Below, piece after piece: positions 24,299 through 36,500 of a DNA stretch of 64,000 nucleotides (its first letter is position 1; every line of letters begins with the position of its first letter). The stretch comes from Molossus alvarezi (Eukaryota; Chordata; Mammalia; Chiroptera; Molossidae). A model generated the notes under the pieces. That model was not told where the DNA came from. It saw nothing but the letters and a program-made list of their open reading frames with translations, and ran no database searches. The position numbers and the translations under genes were made by a program. The stretch covers positions 89,982,327 through 90,046,326 of the forward strand of contig CM073891.1 of NCBI GenBank assembly GCA_037176705.1, written 5' to 3'.

Positions 24299-26035
24299 GG
24301 AGCTTCCAGTTCAAGATGACAGTGTAGGAAGAGGCTGAATTCACCTCCTTCCAGAAACACATCAAATTTACACCTACAGACAAAACAACTCCCCCTGAAG
24401 AAGAACTGAGAGCTGACTGAACAGCTTCTGCACAACAAACAAGAGAGATACTACATAGAAACATGTAGGAGAGCCAGAGACACCACACTGTGGACACCCC
24501 ACCCAACACACTGCCCTGCAACCCAGAGGGATCCTGGAAGGTCCCACACAGACTTGCCTGCTCTGGGGCACAGCAGAAAAACAAAACAACAAAAAAAAAA
24601 AACAGTGGTTTAAAGGCCATCTAGGCTATAGGAGAAGGAAATCAATTTATTAACCCTACAGCATCTGTCAAGTGGGAGGGGAGCTGCTGGAATTCTCTCT
24701 GGGTTTGGAGGCATGAGAGTGCTATTTGTGGCTCTCCCAATTCCCCTTGATCGCAAGTGCAGGTGTTTGATCCAGGTGCTCTAGTTTCAGGTCCATTCTA
24801 CCACAGTGCCCTCAGGCCCCCAGAAGATCTACTGCTTATATCCAGGTCTCCCTGCAGTCTGCTCTAGCTCCAGGTTCCAGCTGGCCTGTCAAGGCTGCCT
24901 AGGCTACGTGTCCCCAGGACTCATCAGCTTCAACTCACCCAAGCTATTGCCAAACTCCAAGGTGTGGCTTGTTCCAGATCTCCTTATGGCTTGCTCTAGT
25001 TCTAGCTTGCAGCAAGAGCAGCTTACGTCCAGGACTCTCCTCAGATTCATACCTGCCTTAAGTATAGTTCCCGACCAGGTGCAGTTTGTCCCCAGGATTT
25101 CCTGCAGCCCAAGCCACAGTCTGGCTTGCCCCTAATACTACCTGAAGCCTCAGCCTACTCTAGCTACAACTCCAATTGGCCTGCCAAGGTGTCCTATGCA
25201 GCTTGCCCCCTGGATTTCCCTTGGCCCATGCCCATTTGAGCTTCAGTTCCACGCCCAAGTGAAGTATACCCCCAATTTCCTTTAGTCCACAAGTGATCCA
25301 GGCATACCTGGTCTGCCAAATACACCTAGTTTGTGAAGTCTACAAAATGGTAGGTCCTACACAAGGCCACTCTTTCAAGATTGAGAGAGGTTGCTGTTTT
25401 ACCTAATTCATTGAAACAAACATAGACAGACAGCCTACATGAGTAGAGAAATATGTTCCAAATGAAAGACCAGGACAAAACCCCAGAAGAAGAACTAAAT
25501 GAAACAGAAACAAAAATATCTATCTGATAAAGGGTTCAAAACACTGATTATAGGTATGTACAATGAACTTCAGAGAAAAATAGATGAACTCAGCGAAAAG
25601 TTTAACAGCAATAGAAACCATAAAAAAAATAACCAGTCAGAAATGAAGAACACAATAACTGAAGTGGAAAATACACACTAGAGAGAACCAACAGCAGGTA
25701 AGTTGATACTGATGAGTCAGTGATCTGGAAGACAATGGATTGGGAATCACCCAATCAGAACAGCAGAAAGAAAAAGGAGTGTTTTTTAAATGAGCATAAT
25801 TTAAGGAACCTCTGGGCAACATCAAGTGTACCAACAATCGAATCACCGGGGTACCAGAAGGAGAAGAGAGAAAGAATGTGACAGAAAGCCTATTTGAATA
25901 AATAATGGCTGAAAACTTCCCCAACTTGGTGAGAGAAACAGACATCCAGGTTCAGGAAGCACGGAGTCCCAAACAGGATGAACCTTCAAAAGGCCATACC
26001 AAGAGACATCATAATTAAAATACCGAAAGTTAAAT
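24299..26035 (+). mobile_element. HAL1/L1-type copy: 5' UTR and broken ORF1, 3' truncated
   Basis: The start GGAGCTTCCAGTTCAAGATGAC and the phrase CACATCAAATTTACACCTAC parallel the HAL1 start at 49071 (TTCTGGTCAAGATGGC, CACATCAAAGTTACAACTAA). ORF1 wording follows from about 25450: ATGAAAGACCAGGACAAAACCCCAG, then a reading like AENFPNLVRETDIQVQEA near 25905-25965, matching 49967 onward and 50430 onward. Similarity stops at about 26030 inside ORF1. It is older than the copy at 49071, with many stops and frameshifts. Confidence 0.75.
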
Positions 26036-26599
26036 CAATAAGGATTTTTTTTTTACTTCAAATTTGGAAACAAACAGAAACACATAAACATAACTGTATA
26101 TCAAATAGTGACAACCATATTAAAGAAAAATGGGATAAAAGATCCAAGTAACTTTTAGTTATAGTATTTTCACTACCTTCAGTCTGAAGATAAAAAGCTC
26201 AAAAGAATTGCAAAGAAAATTTAATTTTGACTTAATAGGTTAGTAAGTTTATTGTGAATAGTGGTGTGGGCATAGTAATTCTGAAGCAAGTTTATGTGTA
26301 TTGTAAAACTGAGCAAAGAAGTATATGTATTGATCTTGTTGGGATCCAGGCTTCTCAGAGTGAGAGAAAGGAGTTATAAGTATAAAATTGTGAAAGGCAA
26401 GAATGATATGAAATGACTATTTTCACCAGTATGTCCACTGGAAGGACATGAGCAATGATACCTCAATGGTAATGAGCACACCTAGCTTCCAGATCTTGGA
26501 TTCTAATATCACAACCTACTAAAAAGAACCAGGGGTCCTTGGACCATCTTGTGCACAACTCAGAATAAGCAGAGTAGCCAGCTTGAAGAAGCCCCTACT

Positions 26600-27420
26600 G
26601 ACCAAATCTGGGACAATCTGAGTTTTAAAATAAACTATGATTGTAATGGATTATAACCCACTGAATAAAATAAAAACCCATGGATCCATATTGACAGAAG
26701 TAAATAATAAATAATACAGAAGGAAAGACCCTTTTGGTAAAATGTTAACTAATAAATGCAGAAGGAATAACAGAGTTAAAAAATCATTATTTGGCAGTCA
26801 TTATAGTATTTTGACTCAGGAATAGGATAGTCATATAACTTCAAATTATCTCCCCACAGGTTAGTTATTAATTACAGAGGGGAAAATTATAAGCCTAGAA
26901 GACATGTCCAGGACTTGTTGATCAAAGTTAACATCACCAATATGGGAACAAGTAAAAATTGCCTGCCACCTGATAGAATCAATGAGAAAAACACAGTATT
27001 ACTTTTGGAATATTCTTGCCACACAAGCATAACTAGCATGAAGTATCAGATAAACCCAAATTGTGAGACAATCTCTTCAAACTGGAGAAGAACAAAGAAA
27101 GATAGATGAAGACTGGTCCTGATGAAGGAATGCTGGAGAGAAAGGACAACTAAAATACAACAGGTGATTTCGGGTTGGATCCTGAACAGTTCTTACTACA
27201 GAGCACAAGCAGGACAACAGGTGACATCTGAATAAAGTCTTTGGGTTCAATAACAGTGTTTCATCAATGTTAATTTTCTGATGTTGACACACTTTCATGG
27301 TGGTTATGTAAGAGAATGCCCTTGATTTTAAGAAACAAACACTGAAGGATTTAGAGGTTAAGAAAGAGAAAACCATTACACTGTGTTTTGACTTAGGCAA
27401 GCAAAACAATTTATAGAGAA
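26600..27420 (+). mobile_element. Ancient L1M 3' end
   Basis: Typical old L1 3' UTR phrases occur in order: GATCCTGAACAG, TCAATGTTAATTTTCTGATG, TGGTGGTTATGTAAGAGAATG, then CACTGAAGGATTTAGAGGTTAAG. The copy is 5' decayed and lies about 100 bp from SLC13A1 exon 6, on the opposite strand. Confidence 0.7.
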
Positions 27421-27519
27421 GGAAGCAAGTAAGAGTTTTAAAAAGTGTATACATGTCTAACTACAGCTCTAAAATAATTTCATGTATAATTATTTAGAAA
27501 AGAATCAAATTTAATGTAC

Positions 27520-27568
27520 CTTTTCCAACTCCACATTGTTTGAAACATTCTCTGCATCATTGTTGTGT
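27520..27568 (-). CDS. SLC13A1: SLC13A1 exon 6 (hydrophilic loop)
   Basis: 49 nt: one base completing Gly plus 16 codons, reading HNNDAENVSNNVELEK. The acceptor is CTATTTTTCAG and the donor AAG followed by GTACATT. It aligns with the remembered human loop YNNDTGKISSKVELEK. It lies in the poorly conserved loop before the fifth membrane segment. The next exon, which would carry the motif with IAYSSTIGG, was looked for by eye down to base 1 and not found. Confidence 0.88.
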
Positions 27569-30500
27569 CTGAAAAATAGATTGACCCAGTTAATAATATT
27601 ATTAAAATGTAATTTGGAAATTCTGAATCAAAATGTCATTTTTTTTTTACCCTGAAACTGGTGTTGTTTTCTCTTTCTCCTCATTTGTTTCATGTCCATC
27701 AACACATTCTGCAAAATATTAAATAAAAGAAAAATAATTTAAATGAAGGGTTATCTGTGTGTGTGTGTTATGTAAGCATTACTAGAAATTAAAAATAAAC
27801 AAATTCACCTGTAGTGGCAATATTTATCTTAATAATGTATTTTATAAACATAAATATCCCCCAAGGTTTTTCACTGCATCAGAGCATTTTATCAGAGGCA
27901 GAAATAACTACAGTGAAAATGAGATGTTGTTTCCAAATAGAATGTAGGAATTAAAGATTCCCAATATTATGCAAGAAAATAATTTCAGTACAAAAGAGTA
28001 ACCTGGCCCTGGCCGGTTTGGCTCAGCGGTTAGAGCGTCAGCCTGCGGTCCAGAGAGACCCGGGTTCGGTTCCCGCTAAGGGCGCGTACCTCGGTTGCAG
28101 TTTGTCCCGGGCCCTGGTTGGCAGTGGGGGTGGCAGCCACTCGATGTGTCCCTTTCATGTCAATGTTTCTCTCTCTGTCTCTCTCTCCCTCTCACTCTAA
28201 CTGAACAAAACAAAAACAAAAACAAGAGAGTAACCTGGAGGACTATTGACAGACATGAGAGAGAGTTCCATCAGTCTGGCTGCAGAATGGAAAGGGCATT
28301 ACTTCCCTGTTGATAGAGACTGTAAATTCAATCATTAATTTAAGGTAAATATAATTCTCCTGTATAAACATTGGGAAATATAGAAAGAGGAAGGTTAAAT
28401 TCACATCATGTGTGTACGGACAGTTCATTAAAAATATAAGCCAGAATTCTTGAGTTTATGCCTATTGTCCACATGACTAGACCTCCCGCGGCCATATCTA
28501 CATGTGATACCTTCCATTTCCAGACCATGATTGGTTGATCCACCGAAATAAGTCATCTGAGTAGCCTTGACCTGGGCTCCAGCACTGATGATCTGCTGTG
28601 CCACAGCCTCCACGATGGGCATTACCATGGCAGCAGTTGAGGTGTTGCTAAGCCACATTGATAAGAAGGCGGTGCTACACATGAACCCCAATGTCAGCCT
28701 GAAATGAGAGAACTTTTAGTATGATCTTTGCTCGTAGCTTAACTAACACTGTTTTAACCATGAAGGATGCTGTTTATAAGTAGGGAATTTGTTTGTTTCA
28801 AAACATTGATGGTTAGGTTTTCTCTGAGACAATGCACTCTGAGGACAGTCATAGCAGTAGAAATCAGTGGCAGAGGTAAGAGTGGAATTCTTATAAGATT
28901 TGTTTCCCAGGAAACTGTAAAAGTCTTTTCTCCAGAAATAGAATAACAACTAAACAAACAGATTGCAAGTTGCTAGATGGTATAATAACTTCTAATATTA
29001 TGCCAATATTTGAATGGCCTTCACAGATGATACTTACCTTCAAATACTAATAAGATAAGGTACAATCAACTTTTGAGTTTAGGATCCCTTATTCTTTCTT
29101 TTATCTTTTGGCCATATCTCTTTTTAATAGGATGTTGCCAAGAAGGCATAAGGGAAAAGAAAAAGATTAATTTGTATAAATTTGCCTTTTACTTGTTCAC
29201 TACTTGGGTTTAATATGTGATGGGTAGAAAAAATAGTCTAAATCAGTGGCAAAAATGAAGTTTCAGAATTTTCTGTAGATTCTATTATCCATGCTCTTCT
29301 GAATCTAACATTCCTGCCAGTTGTTAAGAACTGGATATATTACATTGTCTTCTCTTATAAACAGAGTAGCTCCTTTCCCTTAATAATAATATACCTGAAA
29401 CTATAGGGTTTTAAACCGTGTCTATAATCTTTCAAAAGAGACGCATTTCTATAGCACCCCAGGGAGATGGAACACCATTTCACTCTTAAAGAAGTGAAAT
29501 ACCCTTAGTACATATATGTTATAAAAAATTTTAAGTAAATATTTTTTAAAAATTTGTCTCATCTGAGTTATTTAATTTTTTGTATTTAACAAAACAAGTT
29601 CCCTAAATAATAAACACAGATGTGGTTATGCCCTAGAATGAATTATACAACAGAATTCAATGTAATTTTCTTATTTTTCAAAGAAAGATGAGAAGGGAAG
29701 AATCACCTAAGGCTTTAAACCATAATTCCATTATGCAAATGATTTTGACACTGGAAAGTTTTTTTTAGCTTACATCTACATCCTTAATAGTTGGAATTAA
29801 AACTAAAATAGCCAATTAATTTAATGGAAAAAATTCATTTCAGTTGAGGAAATCAGTAAAATGAGTGATTTCACATTCTATAGATGAAATTTCTTAATTG
29901 ATTATTTCACTTTGCAACAGTTCATTAAAAAAAAAAAAAAAGTTCACCTTGGAATTTTTCTGCACATATTTGTATTTTGTCTGTAATGTCTGCCTTTGGT
30001 TCCTAACATCCTCCCTGTGATTAAAGATGCTCTTGAACAAGTCTTGAATGTGTAATTAGACAAACAAGGTAGTATAAAATCTACTCTGAAGCCCTGGCCA
30101 GTTTGGCTCAGCGGTTAGAGCGTTGGCCTGCGGTCCGGAGAGACCCGGGTTCGGTTCCCGCTAAGGGCACGTACTTCGGTTGCAGTTTGTCCCCGGCCCT
30201 GGTTGGTCGTGCGGGTGGCAGCCACTCGATGTGTCCCTTCACATTGATGTTTCTCTCTCTCTCTCCCTTCCTCTCTCTCCCTCCCACTCTATCTATACAA
30301 AAAATGGAAAAATATCCTCGGGTGAGGATTAAAAAAAAAAAAAAAAAAAAAAATCTACTCTGAAGTCTGTCAATCTTGTATGCTGAGGTTCAAGGTTTCT
30401 CTCAGCTTTGACTCCTACAGCACATAAAAGGTAAAGAGTTGTGTGCAAACTCCCTGTAATAAGACAGACCTTCACTGACAGGAAAGTTGTTCTTTTTCTC

Positions 30501-33500
30501 CTACAACTCAGGTACACTTTATATCACTTCCACATTTTCAGAGAAAATCTAATCATAAATTATACTTCAATACAAATGATTGCCAGGATATACATTACTT
30601 TTGTGGTTATTTGCTCTGCAAAAAAATGGTCTGTTCAGAATGTAAATCTGGAACAGTAAAGGCAGTGCTTACCATGCTGGGTTCACACCCACAATCAGCA
30701 CCATTTTCAGAGCAATCCTTTTATGCAAATTCCATTTTTCTATTGATGTTGCTAAACAGATGACGCCAATTAGCAGCAGGTGAAAATCTTTGAAATAAGA
30801 AGATGCCACCTGAAATTATAATTAAACTCATGATTATTTAGGTTGGTGGGGGGAAAATAGCATTATACAAAAGGGCATTATTACATTGCTCTTACCTTTG
30901 ACTTTCAACTACATACTCTTTCTACTTTGTTGAGAGAAATGTATGTGTTTGTCTACAAATTTAAATATGTTCTATATCCTTACCCAGAAATAGTAGTGTT
31001 AAGGGAAGAAGAAAAAAATGCACCCAGGATTCTGTTTTTTTAAACAGCTGATTAATATCAGACAAAGGCCATCTATGCCTTAATTTTTCCATCTGTAAGC
31101 TGGGGTTGATTGGTTTATGCTCCTATCATAGAATGTCAATGACTGTAATTTGGAAAGTCCTGAATCAAACTTTCAACTCACCAATATCTTCATTATCATT
31201 TATATTTTAAATGGTTTACCTTTAAAATTATTTATTATAAAATAAATAGCCTTGCCCTGGCCGGTTTGGCTCAGCGGTTAGAGCGTCGACTTGCGATCCT
31301 GAGAGACCCGGGTTCGGTTCCCGCTAAGGGCACGTACCTCGGTTGCAGTTTGTCCCCGGCCCTGATCGGTCATGCGGGTGGCAGCCACTCGATGTGTTCC
31401 TTTCACATCGATGTTTCTCTCTCTCTCTCTGTTCCTCTCTCTCCCTCCCACTCTACCTGAACAAAAAAATGGGAAAATGTCCTCGGGTGAGGATTAAAAA
31501 AAATAATAAAATAAAATAAAATAAATAGCCTTGAATGGGGTCAACATTTTAAGCCATTTTTAGCTAACACCATTCAGATTTAGCAAAATGTACAGACAAT
31601 TTGGGCAACAATTTTCAGCAGTATTTACCAAAGAAGGCTCTAAAGTATGTCAGGTACATAATATTTTTCTTTAAAATATGATTTTGTGGTCAAATAAGTT
31701 TAGAAACCAGAATTTTGAAACACTAGAATATTTTTTCCTGTAGGCCTCCTCAAAACCTTTAAATACTAACGTATACTGTCACCCTTAAAAAGTGGGATTC
31801 CATACATAACATATTTTTCAAACATCTAACCATAGAAATCTTATTTTTAAATTTTTAGGTGGAGTACCTCATGGGACTGATATTCAAGAAACTGACTTTT
31901 GGAAATTTTTAGCTAAACTAAATCACAAGGCTTTGTGAAAAGAAAAGGATTATAAGAGGAATTACCCTTTTGAAAATCAAATAATATTTAGTAAAGAATG
32001 GAAGTGTTGGCCCTGGCCAGTTTGGCTCAGCAGGTAGAGCGTCGGCCTGTGGTTCAGAGAGACCCAGGTTTGGTTCCCGCTAAGGGCATGTACCTCGGTT
32101 GCAGTTTGTCCCCGGCCCTGGTTGGGTTGTGCGGGTGGCAACCACTCGATGTGTCCCTTTCACATCAATGTTTCTCTCTCTCTCTCTTCCTCTCTCCCTC
32201 CCACTCTATCTGATCAAAAAACGAAAAAATGTCCTCAGGTAAGGATTAAAAAAAAAGAATAGAAGCGTTGGAACAAAACTATTCTAATATTCTGAAACCT
32301 TATAGAAATAGGACAATCACTTATCATGATAATTTTGCTATTTTAAACTGCATCTGCATTTTAAATATAGCTTACTAAGCTTAGCCTGGTTTAAAATAAA
32401 AGTAAAGCCTGGCCAGTGTGGCTCATTGGTTCAGTGTCGACCCATGCACCAAGAGGTCACCAGTTAGATTCCTGGTCAGGGCACATGCCTAGGTTGTGGG
32501 TTGGATCCAAAGTGGGGCACATGCAGGAAGTGGCCAATCACTGTTCTCTCTGATCCATGTTTCCATCTCTCTCTCTCTCTCTCCTTTCCTCTCTCTCTAA
32601 AAAATCAATAATGGGAAAAAAAATTTTTTTTAAAGTAAAAATTGAAAGTTAACCTTGCATAGAAGTGGACAAGTAGACATCTTCATGTTTTACAAAAAGT
32701 TAATTTGAACTTATATGCATATATGCATAACCAATGGACACAGACAACAGTACAGTGAAGGGGGAAGGGGCAGGAGAGGGGAGGAGAAAGTCAATAGGGG
32801 GAAAAGGAGGAACATCTATAATAAAAATATTAATGAATTAAGTATTTAAAAAAAGATATATAGTGGCTGAATGGATAACAAAATTAGACCCTTACATATG
32901 CTCTGTACAAGAGATTCACTTTAGATTGAAAGATACACATAGACTGAAAGTAAAGGGATAGAAAAGATATTTCATGAACATGGAAACAAACAAAAAGAGC
33001 TGGGGCAGCAATACTTCTATCAGACAAAATAGACTTCCAAAGCTATAACAAGAAACAATGAAAAACCCAGCAATTCTACTTCTGAGTGTTTTCCTAACTA
33101 ACCCCAAACACTAAATTTAAAAAAAAAAACATATACATTCATATGTTCATTGCAGCATTATTTACAATAGACAAGATGTGGAAACATCCCAAGTGTCCAT
33201 CATTAGATAAATGGATAAAGAAGGGGTGCATATATACAATGGACTATGACTCAGCAATTAAAAACAAAAAAAGAATAAATTCTTGCCATGTGCAATAACA
33301 TGGATGGACCTGGAAGGTACTGTGCTGAGTGAAATAAGTCATCAGAGAAAGACAAATGCCATATGATTTAACTTATACGTAGAATCTAAAAATCAAAATA
33401 AGCAAGCAAGCAGACCAGAAACAGACTCATAGACACAGAGAACGTTTTGATGGTTGCCAGTTGGGAAGGGGGCTTAGGGGATGGGTGAAAAAGGTGAAGA

Positions 33501-36500
33501 GATTAAGAAGTACAAATTGGTAGTTACAGAATAGTCGTAGGGATATAAATCACAACATAGGGAGTATAGTGAATAATATTGTGATAACTATATAATGCCA
33601 GATGGGTACTAGATTTATTGGGGTGATCACTTTGTAAGTTATGCAAATTTCTAATCATTGGGTCATACACCTGAAACTAATATCATATTGTACATCAATT
33701 GTAATTAAAAAATAAAAAATTATTTTAAAAAAGTTAATTTGTCATGCTTTTCAAAGTTTATATTTATCTCTACATTTTGTTGTAATTGCATAATAGGAAG
33801 TAAATATATAAATTTTCTTATTATTTCATTTATTAATTACTCTAACATTGAATAAGCATCTACCATGCACCAAAACTGTTATATGAGCAGAGGGCAGGTA
33901 TAAATGCCTGACAGTTTTTCTTCTTTCTACCTCTTGTATGTTCAAATAGCAAACTTTTCTAAATACTGTAGATCCTACTGTTTTACTTTATTGTAGAGCC
34001 CTGTTTATTTTCTTCTTAGCACATCACATTGTATAAATGCTGTTTGTTTACCTGTGTGTTACATGTCTTCTCTATTATATTATACAATCTGTTTTGCTAT
34101 CCATTGCATATTTGGCACCTAGTACAGTCCTGCTACAAAGAAAGAGCTCAGTAAATAGTATTGGATAAATGAGAGAGGGAGGAAGGGAATCGATAAATAA
34201 GCTATGGTCACTGAGCTCCTAAGTCCCAATTATCTACACTCTGTTCTCCAAATTCTATCCTCCTAACCCTCAATCCTAAATCTCAGTATAACTATTCTTT
34301 CAATTTATTAATCTCCTAGTACTTCCAGATTTATGAACCACTTTTCCTTTTCTCCCTGATTCTATCTATCCCTGCCTCTCTGAATTTTTCTTCTTGGCCT
34401 TCTTAGAAAATTATTTTTCTTCTGCCCTTTTCTTAAACTTTGGTATTCTATTTTGTCTGCAGTTTTACACACCCAGTCGTTGAAACTTATGATTTAAATT
34501 TCTATGTGAATAAAATAATGTCTGGCACATATTAGGCACTCAATACATATTTGTTGAATGAGTGTAGCTATAAAAAAGAAGGATCTCTTATCCTTTGAGA
34601 CATCATGGAGGAACCTGGAGAGTATTATGCTAAGCAAAATAAGCCAGTCAGGGAAAAACAAGTATCACATGATCTCACTTATATGTGGAATCTAATGAAC
34701 AAAATAAACTGATGAACAAAATAGATCCAGAGACATGGAAGCAGGGAACAGACTGACAAACCTGAGGGAAAGGGTGGGGGGTCAGAAAGAAATAAACCTC
34801 TGCCCTTATTGCTTCTGTAGTTTTACTCATTGAATTAAGCCCAACCAACTCTATCTCAACAATACTGTATATTAAATGAGTTGACAAATGCACAGAGGAA
34901 CACATAAAAGCAAGTCATTATTAGTAACTGATTAAACACAGAAAGAAGTCCAGGACTATGAGACATGCTTTTTATAATCTCTTTAGATTACACCAGCAGT
35001 TGACAGATTTTGTCTATAAAGAATTAGATAGTAAATATTTTAGACTTTGTGAGCCTTATGATTTCTGTAACAACTACACAAAGAAGTCTGAGTAGTAAAA
35101 AGTAGTAAAAAAAAAAAAAAAAAAAAGTAGTCTTTGTAGTAAAAAAGTAGCCAAAGGTAATATATAAATGAATGACCATGGCTGTGTGTGTTTTCAATAA
35201 AACTTCATTTTGAAAATTGGGATACAGGCCAGATTTGTCCCTCAACTCATGGTTTGTCAATCCCATAATGGAATATGTAAACAAGTTATGACTTGCAGTT
35301 TAATTGTCTAAATGAAATTAGTTGTTAAACCTAAGAAGGAATTTTTTTCATTCTGTTTTCCGTTATATTACCCATTCTTTGTTTTTCATCAGAGTTAGTA
35401 TATTTGAAGAATAGCATTAGCCACAGGTAGATATATGTGTTTATAGTCTACTTGTACAGGAGGTAATAAGAGAGGGTTCTACTGGTTTATAAATATAACT
35501 ATTTATAACTATATATAATATACTGATAAATATAACTATTTCTGAGGCAAAATTGGTATGTCAAATCAAATTCCTAATAAAATTTGAAATTCTTTCGCAA
35601 CATCAAGATAGCTATATTTGTTTCTAATGGGATTTCATCAAGAAATGTGGGCTTTTGTGATCAGAGCGTCTGGGTTCTCTCTTAGCTATGTAATTTATAC
35701 CAGTTCAGCAACCTTTCTATAAGCCAATATACTTACCCATGAAAGTAAAATAATACTTCACAAGTTTGTGAATTAAATGAGATTTTTTGGGGGGTACTTT
35801 GTCAGTTCTAATGTGTATGATTATAAAGTATATATATGTTAATCCTCACCTGAGGATATTTTTCCATTGACTTTTAGAGAGAGTAGAAGGGAGGGTAGAA
35901 GGGAGAGAGAGAGAGAAACACTGGTGTGAGAGAGACACATTGATCAGTTGCCTCATGCATGACCCCAGTGGGGGCCAGAATCTGAAACCCAGGTACGTGC
36001 CCTTGACTTGGAATAGAACCTGAGCTCCTTTGGTCCAAGGCCCAATGTTCTAACCACTGAGTAACATCAGCCAAGACTAAAGCCTATATTTTGATAATAT
36101 ATTTAGAGAATATTTATTTATGGTATGTCGCTAAATCCAATGGTCAATTTCCAGTTTTCACATTAACTCTCTCATGGTCTTCCTCCTACCTCAATAATCT
36201 TTGGTTCTCAGCCTTCTTTGCTAGCACTTTCTCTTCTCATCAACCTCTTAATGTGGTAGTTCTCCAGAGCTCAGTTCTAGGTACTCTTTGCTTTTCTATT
36301 TTCACTCACTCCCTAAGTAATCTTATCAAATCTTAGGGCTTTAAATACCATCTATATGCTGATGACTAGCAAATGTATCTTTCTAGCTCAACTCTGTCTC
36401 ATGAACTCTGGACTCATTTATATCTAACTGCCTACTCAACATCTTCACTTAGATATAAAATAGGTCTTTTAAATTTAGTGTACAACACTGAACTCCAGTT

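Noticed and set aside
28006..28226. tRNA-like sequences (A and B boxes) as tRNA genes
   Set aside because: They are heads of SINEs with CT repeats, A tails and TSDs. None folds as an isolated mature tRNA unit by inspection.
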